A DNA stretch of 64,000 nt from Acidobacteriota bacterium. Lineage in GTDB: Bacteria; Acidobacteriota; Blastocatellia; RBC074. The notes beneath the pieces are model-generated. The model was not told where the DNA came from. It worked only from the letters and a program-made list of their open reading frames with translations, and searched no databases. The stretch covers positions 165,460-229,459 of the forward strand of contig JAFDVI010000005.1 in the NCBI GenBank assembly GCA_018269055.1. Direction: 5' to 3'. The position numbers and the translations under genes are program-made. Positions 38,570-45,317 of the stretch are shown here, piece by piece (the first letter of the stretch is position 1; each line of letters begins with the position of its first letter).

Positions 38570-39436
38570 CTATCGTGCCTTCACCACGTAGTAATTGATC
38601 GGGCCGGGCACTTCCTTGAACCAGTGCGGCGTGCCAGCCGGGACGATAATCACGTCGCCTTTCGTGATGGTGCGAGTTTCGCCGCCCTTGATATCCGTGC
38701 CGCGAATTTCGCCGGGGGCGGTGACTTTGCCGCCGATGATTTCACCGCCAGTAACAAGGGTTGCCGAACCTTCCAGCACATAAATGATGTCGGCGTCCTG
38801 TTCGTGGACTTCGACCATTCCCGCCTGCTCGCGATGACTGGCGTGAACCATGTATTTGTCGCTGTTGTCGAACAGCACCGCGCCTTTGACAAATGCCGCA
38901 TCCACTTTCGAGCGCTCGAAGTAGCTGACCGCGGCTTTTCCGGCTTCAGGACTGGTCAGAGCGTTTGCTCCGGCGACGGCCAGTTCCTGATCCTGCGCGG
39001 CGCTGGCGGCTCCGCTGACGCCGACCGCGCCGATGATTTGACCGTCCAGCACAATCGGAACTCCACCCTGCAGCGGCGTAAAGAACGAATCCGGCAGGGA
39101 AGTCATCGCCGTGCGGCCTTTGTTGATGATTTCCTCAAACGCTTTGGTTTCGCGTTTGAACAGCGCTGCCGTGCGCGCTTTTCCGGTGGAAATTTGTGAG
39201 CCAGCGGCAAAGGTTCCGTCCAGGCGTTCCAGCGCCAGTAAATTGCCGCCATCGTCCACCACTGCGATTGCCGCTCCGGGAGCCTTCAACCGTGCGGCTT
39301 CCTGTTTGACGGTTTCAATGACTTTTCGCGCGCCTTCCAGCGTCAACGCTTTTTTCTCTGCCACCTGCGCCTGTGCCATTGCAGTCAAAGCAATCAGCAA
39401 ACTGGTGGCAAACAAACTTCTCAAAATGGTTCTCAT
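38570..39436 (-). CDS. GlcG/HbpS-type haem-binding domain fused to a cupin
   Basis: 288 aa with GGAGGGAG before the ATG and a signal peptide (FATSLLIALTAMAQAQ). Residues ~28-165 are the GlcG/HbpS (DUF336) domain (LKAPGAAIAVVDDGGNLLAL, then GGVPIVLDGQIIGAVGVSG). HbpS binds haem and senses redox in Streptomyces; GlcG is of unknown role. Residues ~190-285 are a cupin (VHEQDADIIYVLEGSATLV, VPAGTPHWFKEV) with candidate metal-binding residues. The two-domain, exported arrangement is unusual. It is the middle gene of a three-gene minus-strand set. Confidence 0.9.
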   Translation of the reverse strand: MRTILRSLFATSLLIALTAMAQAQVAEKKALTLEGARKVIETVKQEAARLKAPGAAIAVVDDGGNLLALERLDGTFAAGSQISTGKARTAALFKRETKAFEEIINKGRTAMTSLPDSFFTPLQGGVPIVLDGQIIGAVGVSGAASAAQDQELAVAGANALTSPEAGKAAVSYFERSKVDAAFVKGAVLFDNSDKYMVHASHREQAGMVEVHEQDADIIYVLEGSATLVTGGEIIGGKVTAPGEIRGTDIKGGETRTITKGDVIIVPAGTPHWFKEVPGPINYYVVKAR

Positions 39437-39456
39437 CGTTTTCTCCCTCCAAAAAA

Positions 39457-39537
39457 GTAGGGCAACCTGCCAAGGTTGCCCTGTGGTCTCGAAAGATTGT
39501 TTTTCAGCAAACAGAGCAACCCGCCAGGTTGCTCTAC
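39457..39537. repeat. GTAG-headed inverted palindrome pair (REP/BIME-like)
   Basis: The left unit 39457-39483 reads GTAG then a palindrome (GGCAACC...GGTTGCC). The right unit 39512-39537 is the inverse and ends CTAC. It fills the gap between the spondin gene's stop (3 bp away) and the Shine-Dalgarno region of the GlcG-cupin gene. Confidence 0.7.
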
Positions 39538-39540
39538 ACC

Positions 39541-40290
39541 TTACATTTTGGCCATTGTGTTCTCAGCCGTGATCGTCACTTTGAACAACTCGCCGTTGCG
39601 CGTGAAAAAGGACGACGTCTTGGCCGGATGAACTTTGCCATTTTCCGGTTCGCCGGCATTCGCGTCTTTTTGGCGCGGGCCTTGGTTCGGGCCAACGCCT
39701 GGCTCTTCGTCCTTTTCGGTTCCGGCATCGAACAGCATGAATTCGTTGGTGATGTCGCCGCTCAGCGGTTTTCCGTTGTTGAACAGATCAATGCCCTGGC
39801 GTTTCGGCGCGTAAAACCAATCGTTTGATTGACCGAACATCGTCAACACAGACAAACGCATGCCGGGTTCAGCATTGAAGCTGAATTCATACGCCCCGCC
39901 GGGACCAATCGGAGCCGGACCATTCGCGCCAACCGGAGTATTGAACACGCCGTGCAGCATGATTCCGTCCGCTTCGTTGTGTCCGCGCGCTTCCAGGTTT
40001 TTGACCAGTTCGCTGGGATTGCCGGATTCGGCCAGCGGTTCCAGACCGCCGTTGGCGACAACGCCTTCGCGGAACAGACGGACATCACGTTTGTGCAACA
40101 CCCACAGACCCGGCGACAACGCAAAAGGCCATTTGGTTCCATCTTTGGCGACCTGACCGTCAGAATTGGAAACGTTTTCAATGCGAACTGTGAACTTCAC
40201 GCTTTTACCCATCTTGTGATCCTGCGCCATCGCGCTCACCGCAAAAACAGCCAGAACAAACAGACTCAAAATAATCGTGCGTTTTAACAT
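39541..40290 (-). CDS. Secreted spondin-domain protein
   Basis: 249 aa from the ATG at 40290, chosen because GGAGGGAG lies ~9 bp upstream and a signal peptide (TIILSLFVLAVFAVSAMAQ) follows; a start 52 codons upstream is unlikely. The body matches bacterial Spondin_N proteins: FTVRIENVSN, FALSPGLWVLHK, LFREGVVANGGLEPLAESGN, RLSVLTMFGQSNDWFYAP and LFDAGTEKDEEPG. Spondin_N is a C2-like beta-sandwich that may bind phospholipid or Ca2+. The bacterial role is unknown. It is the first of the three-gene set with the GlcG-cupin and SMP-30 genes. Confidence 0.9.
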   Translation of the reverse strand: MLKRTIILSLFVLAVFAVSAMAQDHKMGKSVKFTVRIENVSNSDGQVAKDGTKWPFALSPGLWVLHKRDVRLFREGVVANGGLEPLAESGNPSELVKNLEARGHNEADGIMLHGVFNTPVGANGPAPIGPGGAYEFSFNAEPGMRLSVLTMFGQSNDWFYAPKRQGIDLFNNGKPLSGDITNEFMLFDAGTEKDEEPGVGPNQGPRQKDANAGEPENGKVHPAKTSSFFTRNGELFKVTITAENTMAKM

Positions 40291-40342
40291 GTGGTTTTCT
40301 CCCTCCAGAGTTATGTTGTTGATGTCAGGCCGTAACTTGTTT

Positions 40343-41158
40343 TCAGTTACTGACCTGTGAAACCGATTCGTGTGAACAACCGCCGAAGTTGCATTTGAAA
40401 ATGCAGCGTTCGTTGTTGTGGTGGTGCAGCTTGGCGCACAGCACATTGCCCACGCCTTTTAGCCGCAAGTAAGCTTCCGCCGCGAGTAACATTCCCAACG
40501 GCGGAGCCGTGAAATAAATCCAAAGCGCGTTCCAGGTTTGCGCCGAAAATGCCGAGCCAAACGTCCGCGCGGGGTTCATGCTCATTCCGGAAATCGGCGC
40601 TTCCAGACTGATGTAAGTAACAACCAGACTGCCCGCGAATAACCCCGTGTACCTTGCCAGGTTCATTCGGTTACTCGCGTTCAACACAACCGTCATCAGT
40701 AAAAACGAGATTCCGATTTCTGCCAGAAACGCGCCGCCAAGTCCGAAATTGCCCGGCAACGTCGCCACGTAATTCACCGTCGGCGCGCTCAAGGCAGTTT
40801 TCAACACCAGCGATGAAAGCAGGACGCCCAGAATTCCACCGGTGAATTGTGCCAGGATGTAAAACATCGCATCCCAGCGTTCGATCTTGCCCAATCGCCA
40901 AAACGTCAGCGTGACCGACGGATTGAAATGTGCGCCGGATCGTTTGCCCAGCGGCGAATACACAATGCTGACCGAAGTCAAGCCCATCGCCAGTCCCATC
41001 AACACGCGCCGCAAAAACGGATCGCCAATCGTTTGCCGAACCGGCGAGCCTGGATGTTCCAGCAGCACCCCGAAAAAGCACGCCGAGATCATGAAGATTC
41101 CCAACTCGGAGGCTTCCATCAGATATTCCGGCCAATGAGTTTTCAGTGCTGTGAACAT
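40343..41158 (-). CDS. MIP-family (aquaporin-like) channel
   Basis: 271 aa. The ATG at 41158 overlaps the stop of the upstream 64-aa gene (TGATG), so translation is coupled. Six membrane helices and two half-helix pore motifs are seen: HFNPSVT (~residue 78, NPS in place of NPA) and SMNPARTFGSA (~194). The C-terminal tail has several His and Cys (CAKLHHHNNERC, CNFGGCSH), an unusual metal-binding-like ending for an aquaporin. It probably passes water or small neutral solutes. Selectivity is not readable with certainty. Confidence 0.92.
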   Translation of the reverse strand: MFTALKTHWPEYLMEASELGIFMISACFFGVLLEHPGSPVRQTIGDPFLRRVLMGLAMGLTSVSIVYSPLGKRSGAHFNPSVTLTFWRLGKIERWDAMFYILAQFTGGILGVLLSSLVLKTALSAPTVNYVATLPGNFGLGGAFLAEIGISFLLMTVVLNASNRMNLARYTGLFAGSLVVTYISLEAPISGMSMNPARTFGSAFSAQTWNALWIYFTAPPLGMLLAAEAYLRLKGVGNVLCAKLHHHNNERCIFKCNFGGCSHESVSQVSN

Positions 41159-41352
41159 CACGCTGCTCTCTTTGCTTCCTGCTCTGTTTGCGGATTCAAT
41201 TCTGGCAAGGTGATCTTGCCCGACATCGTAATTTCAAATCCGTGCAATTCGGTTCTGTAACTTTCGGTGGCGGCAATCAAACCAAAATAGCTGTCGCTTT
41301 TGTCGGTTTGCGTAACGATCTCGTCCACTAGATAAGGATTGAAACTTCCCAT
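41158..41352 (-). CDS. 64-aa protein between the subtilase and aquaporin genes
   Basis: Starts at the ATG at 41352 (AAGGGGGG upstream) and ends overlapping the aquaporin ATG, so it is probably translated and coupled. The sequence (MGSFNPYLVDEIVTQTDKSD, then SYFGLIAATESYRTELHGFE) has no signal peptide, cysteine or known motif. It starts 22 bp after the subtilase stop. It could be a subtilase substrate, inhibitor or leader peptide; nothing in the sequence decides. Confidence 0.6.
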   Translation of the reverse strand: MGSFNPYLVDEIVTQTDKSDSYFGLIAATESYRTELHGFEITMSGKITLPELNPQTEQEAKRAA

Positions 41353-41374
41353 TTTATTCCCCCCTTTTTCTGCG

Positions 41375-42838
41375 TTATTCGGTGATGTGAAGCACAGAGT
41401 TAAACCCACCGTGATTGTCCGGCGCCTTCAACCCATTGCTCGGATCGTCCAACCATGCGCCATCCACGACCAGTTTGTATTCGTAGCTTCCCGCAGTCAG
41501 CAGGGCGAGTTCAGCGCGCCACATGCCGCTTTGGTGTTTGGCAAAAAACGCCGCTTGCGGATTCCATCCATTGAAGTTTCCGGCCAGCGCGACGCTTTTG
41601 GCCGAATCGTTGTGATACCAAAACACCAGTTTGCCTTGCTCGATTCGCGGCGCGTTGAAATCACACTCTTCGTGCGTGTGCGTTTCACGGGCGGCTTCTT
41701 CGACCGCCCGGCGAGCGTTCAACACGCCGTAACCCTGTTGATGCAGCGACAAGTTCGCTGACCTGTCCGCCGTCGCAACCAGAATGTTTTTGATTGCCGA
41801 AGGCGTCAGGTTCGGATTGGCTTCCAGCATTTGCGCAACGACCGAAATCACAATCGGCGCAGCGAAGGAAGTTCCGTCAACATGTTGGTAGTGCGTCGCC
41901 ACAACCTTGCTTTCGCGCAAACCGGTTTCGGCCAAATCGCGGATTTCCGCTGCCGACGCCGTCGTCATAAATTGCGGCCATCCGGCCGCGCGCCATAATT
42001 CGCTTGTCAAATTCTGCAACTGGTAATCCGGGGCAGCGGCAATGATTGAAAGCGCTTCGGCGCGCCGGTAAAAATCCGTTTCGGGCAAAATTGGCGCAGC
42101 GACCCAGATTGCAGGCGCGACAAGTTCCGGTTTGATGATTCCATCCACTGTCGGGCCAAAGCTGGAGCAGTAGGGATCAACTTTGCCTGCGCCCAGTTCG
42201 TTGTTGTCGTTGTAACCTCCGACCGTAATCACCGAAGGCGAATTAGCGGGCGGAATCGGGCGATGATCGGCAGTGCAACCGGCGTTTCCAGCGGCGACCA
42301 CCAGCGTCAATCCTTCGCGCACTGCGCGCTCAGCGATTTCGTCAACCAGGCTTTCGCGGAAGGAAACGTCCGCGTCGCCCCCCAGCGACAGGCTGACCAC
42401 GCGAATGTTGAGCCGATCTTTATTGGCAAGCACCCACTCCAAACCGCGCACGATGTTTTCATCGGTGATGCGACCTTCGCTGCTGACTTTTACCAGCGCC
42501 AGCTTGGCTTCGTATGCCAATCCGCGATACACGCCATCCGACAAAAATCCATTGCCAGTCGCTGTCACAGATGTTTGCGTGCCGTGCCAATCCCAACTGT
42601 GCGGCGGGTTGGCGGTGTCCAGCTTCGCATGTGGATTCGTCACATCGTGAAATGCGATGACGCGATTCTCAGGGGCGATTAAATCCGGGTGTGGATAAAA
42701 CCCCGAATCCAAAATTGCGATAGTCACTCCGCGACCTGTGCGGGTTGTGTCGGCGTTTAAGCGCTCAGCGACCGGAATCACCGCAAACCGGTTTTGCTTG
42801 TGCGTATGATTGTGCGCTGTTTTTGTTGCTGTCCTCAT
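41375..42838 (-). CDS. S8 subtilisin-like protease with C-terminal glycogen-binding-like domain
   Basis: 487 aa. The catalytic triad is visible: Asp in TIAILDSGFYPHPDL (~44), His in DWHGTQTS (~85), Ser in DGTSFAAP (~322). AAGNAGC supplies the oxyanion Asn. The last ~85 residues are an early-set domain of the AMPK-beta/CBM48 type (FWYHNDSAKSVALAGNFNGW, YEYKLVVDGAWLDDP). There is no signal peptide, and the N-terminal ~35 residues are too short for a usual propeptide, so it may be intracellular. The fusion of a subtilase to a glycogen-binding-like domain is uncommon. It is followed by the coupled 64-aa and aquaporin genes. Confidence 0.92.
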   Translation of the reverse strand: MRTATKTAHNHTHKQNRFAVIPVAERLNADTTRTGRGVTIAILDSGFYPHPDLIAPENRVIAFHDVTNPHAKLDTANPPHSWDWHGTQTSVTATGNGFLSDGVYRGLAYEAKLALVKVSSEGRITDENIVRGLEWVLANKDRLNIRVVSLSLGGDADVSFRESLVDEIAERAVREGLTLVVAAGNAGCTADHRPIPPANSPSVITVGGYNDNNELGAGKVDPYCSSFGPTVDGIIKPELVAPAIWVAAPILPETDFYRRAEALSIIAAAPDYQLQNLTSELWRAAGWPQFMTTASAAEIRDLAETGLRESKVVATHYQHVDGTSFAAPIVISVVAQMLEANPNLTPSAIKNILVATADRSANLSLHQQGYGVLNARRAVEEAARETHTHEECDFNAPRIEQGKLVFWYHNDSAKSVALAGNFNGWNPQAAFFAKHQSGMWRAELALLTAGSYEYKLVVDGAWLDDPSNGLKAPDNHGGFNSVLHITE

Positions 42839-43183
42839 AAGTTCGTAACTACATTCAATTTTTTGTTGACGGCAACCAATTTGTTTTCAACTTTCGGTTG
42901 CCGACGTCGTAATCCGAAAGTGGATGGCAGTTATTCCAGGTCGAACGAAGGAAAAGAAATCTTTTTGACACTCCGGGGGAAAGGGAATAGGCGGAGAAGG
43001 GCAAAACATATAAGTGTTAATCGAATGGATACGGAACCGTTATTCAAAAGAATGACAAACAGGCGGGCGCATGAGCCTTCGGCGGAGTCCAACTTGAGGC
43101 TATACTTTGCGCGACTCATTTCCAAAATTTGATCGGACCAAAATTTGACGCCGAGCACTTTCTGTTTACGATGAGGTGATTTC
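42839..43183. other. Divergent gap between subtilase and OlsB-like genes
   Basis: No gene seen. An 8 bp inverted repeat CGGCAACC (42870-42877) / GGTTGCCG (42896-42903) lies in the subtilase leader. A TATACT at 43101-43106 with TTCGGC 17 bp upstream is a weak promoter candidate for the plus-strand operon, and GAGGTG at 43173-43178 is the ribosome site for the next gene. Confidence 0.4.
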
Positions 43184-43996
43184 ATGCTTGCGGAGACTTT
43201 GCCTTTACTCGACAAAAACGAATATCCGCGCTTCCGCGACAGTTTGCCGCCCAGCGAACTGCGCGAGGGCAAATACCTGATTCGCTTTGCCAACAGTTTG
43301 GAAGAGTTGGATGAAGTGCTTCGGTTGCGCTTTGAAATCTTCAACCTGGAATTGGGGGAAGGGTTGGAATCGTCGTTTCAAACCGGGCGGGACGTGGACG
43401 AATACGATTTGGCCTGCCACCATCTGATGGTGATCGAAGCAGCGACCGAAAAAGTCGTGGGCACCTATCGGCTGCAAACCGGCGCGATGGCTGCGGCGGC
43501 GACGGGATTTTATTCGGCGACGGAATTCGATCTTTCTCGATTGCCATTGGAAGTCTTGGAGGATTCCGTGGAATTGAGCCGCGCTTGCATCGCCAAAGAG
43601 TATCGCAACACACAGGTGCTGTTTTTATTGTGGAAAGGCTTGGCTGCGTACATCGCCTTCAACCGCAAACGGTTTTTATTTGGCTGCTGCTCATTGACAG
43701 GGCAGGATGCCCGCGAAGGCAAATTGGCGATGGAATTGTTGGAACGCGAAGGCCATCTGCATCCAAACTATTTTGTTCCGCCGAAAAACGGGGTTGAGTG
43801 TTATCCGGATGATTTCGAAGTCGAAAATTCCTTTGCGATGAAATTGCCGAAACTGTTCCGGTCGTATCTGAGAATCGGCGTGAAAGTGTGCGGCCCCCCG
43901 GCAATTGATCGCCTGTTCAAAACAATAGACTTTTTTGTGCTGTTCGATTTGTTTGAAATGGATCGGCAAACGCAGCGTATGTTTTTCGGTGTGTAA
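43184..43996 (+). CDS. OlsB-like N-acyltransferase (ornithine lipid synthesis, first step)
   Basis: 270 aa of the GNAT-fold COG3176 group. Marks are FANSLEELDEVLRLRFEIFN, DVDEYDLACHHLMVIE, KVVGTYRLQT, ELSRACIAKEYRN, and FGCCSLTGQDAREGK near the acceptor site. OlsB transfers a 3-hydroxyacyl chain from ACP to the alpha-amine of ornithine to give lyso-ornithine lipid. The gene is followed after 20 bp by an OlsA-like acyltransferase, which strongly supports this role. Hemolysin-like annotations of this family are historical. Confidence 0.88.
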   Translation: MLAETLPLLDKNEYPRFRDSLPPSELREGKYLIRFANSLEELDEVLRLRFEIFNLELGEGLESSFQTGRDVDEYDLACHHLMVIEAATEKVVGTYRLQTGAMAAAATGFYSATEFDLSRLPLEVLEDSVELSRACIAKEYRNTQVLFLLWKGLAAYIAFNRKRFLFGCCSLTGQDAREGKLAMELLEREGHLHPNYFVPPKNGVECYPDDFEVENSFAMKLPKLFRSYLRIGVKVCGPPAIDRLFKTIDFFVLFDLFEMDRQTQRMFFGV

Positions 43997-44016
43997 CCGT
44001 TGAGGATTGACAGGGC

Positions 44017-44811
44017 GTGTTCAGAAAGGTTCGGGCAGCATTTCGGTTGGTCGCTTTTTTATTAGCAACCGTATTGATTCAATCGGCGTGGTTGATCGGT
44101 AAGGCTTTGCTTCCTGCAAACAGCCAAGCGCGACGTCAATTCCGCAATCTGATATTCGTCGGTTGGTCCAGGTCACTGGCTGCAATTATTGGAATGCGCG
44201 TGCACGTTGAAGGAAACCCACCTGATCCGCCGTTTTTTTTGGTCGCCAATCATCTGAGTTATGTGGACATCATTCTGCTGGCCAGTCGGTTGGAATGCAC
44301 CTTCATCGCTAAAAACGACATTGCGGCCTGGCCTGGAATGGGATGGCTGGCCCGCAGCATCGGCACAATCTTCATTGATCGAAAAAATTTTCAGGACATT
44401 CCGCGCGTCATTGAACTGATTGATGAAACTCTGGCCAAGGGACAAGGCGTCATTCTGTTTCCCGAAGGAACCAGCACGATGGGCGAAAGCGTGATGCCGT
44501 TTAGTCCCGCGCTGCTGGAACCCGCAGCCAGAGCCGCCTATCCGGTTTCGTATGCAGCCTTGAGATACGAAACGCCGCCGACCGAGCCGCCAGCTCATGC
44601 AGCGGTGTGCTGGTGGGGCGACATGGATTTCGTTCCGCACTTTTTGAAGTTGCTGATGGTATCAAATTTTGACGCGACGATCGTTTTTGGGGAAGACGCG
44701 ATTCAGGCCGATGATCGGAAACTGCTGGCCAAAGCGTTATGGTCGGCGGTCAACCAACGGTTCGAACCCGTTGTGAACCATTCGCTGGCAATTCAACTGA
44801 GGAAGTTATGA
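44017..44811 (+). CDS. OlsA/PlsC-like lysophospholipid acyltransferase
   Basis: 264 aa from a GTG at 44017. There is one N-terminal membrane helix (FRLVAFLLATVLIQSAWLI). The catalytic HX4D is in NHLSYVD (~78) and the FPEGTST motif (~149) binds the acceptor phosphate or head group. Following an OlsB-like gene it probably adds the ester-linked acyl chain of ornithine lipid. If the pair is not OlsBA, it would act as a 1-acylglycerol-3-phosphate acyltransferase. The next gene overlaps its stop (ATGA). Confidence 0.9.
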   Translation: MFRKVRAAFRLVAFLLATVLIQSAWLIGKALLPANSQARRQFRNLIFVGWSRSLAAIIGMRVHVEGNPPDPPFFLVANHLSYVDIILLASRLECTFIAKNDIAAWPGMGWLARSIGTIFIDRKNFQDIPRVIELIDETLAKGQGVILFPEGTSTMGESVMPFSPALLEPAARAAYPVSYAALRYETPPTEPPAHAAVCWWGDMDFVPHFLKLLMVSNFDATIVFGEDAIQADDRKLLAKALWSAVNQRFEPVVNHSLAIQLRKL

Positions 44812-45311
44812 CAAGCAGTAACGTTTTTCTGCTCCGGCAGGGATTGCATCTGATCAACCAACTGGATGACCGGCTTTACGCGCGCGTGTCACCGGAAATT
44901 ACACACGCATGTGTTGGCGCTCATTTGCGGCATTGCCTGGATTTTTATGAAGCGTTTCTACGCGACTTCGAGCAGGGAAAGATTGATTACGATTTGCGGG
45001 AACGCAACGAGTTGATTGAAACAAACCGATTGGCAGCCAGCGCGAAAATCAGCGATGCGATTGCGCGGCTTCAACAATTGCCCATTGACGGAACTGACCG
45101 TGAACTGCTGGTCAAATTGGAAGGAGAACGATCTGAAGATTCATCTTCCTGGAGTCGCTCTTCCCTGCGCCGCGAACTACAATTTCTGCTCAGTCATACG
45201 GTTCACCATTACGCGCTCATTGCCATGCTATTGCGTGTGCAAGGAGTTCATCCGGCACAGGATTTTGGCGTCGCACCTTCAACCTTGAAATACTGGCGGG
45301 CCAAAGCCTGA
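44808..45311 (+). CDS. DinB-like four-helix protein
   Basis: 167 aa from the ATG at 44808, which overlaps the OlsA-like stop (ATGA) and has GAGGAAG upstream. The helices LRQGLHLINQLDDRLY and AHLRHCLDFYEAFL and the C-terminal LLSHTVHHYALIAMLLR place His residues like the three-His metal site of DinB/YfiT-like enzymes. Family members include metal-dependent thiol transferases and hydrolases. Operon context suggests lipid or envelope metabolism; the reaction is unknown. Confidence 0.8.
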   Translation: MTSSNVFLLRQGLHLINQLDDRLYARVSPEITHACVGAHLRHCLDFYEAFLRDFEQGKIDYDLRERNELIETNRLAASAKISDAIARLQQLPIDGTDRELLVKLEGERSEDSSSWSRSSLRRELQFLLSHTVHHYALIAMLLRVQGVHPAQDFGVAPSTLKYWRAKA

Positions 45312-45317
45312 TCCATT

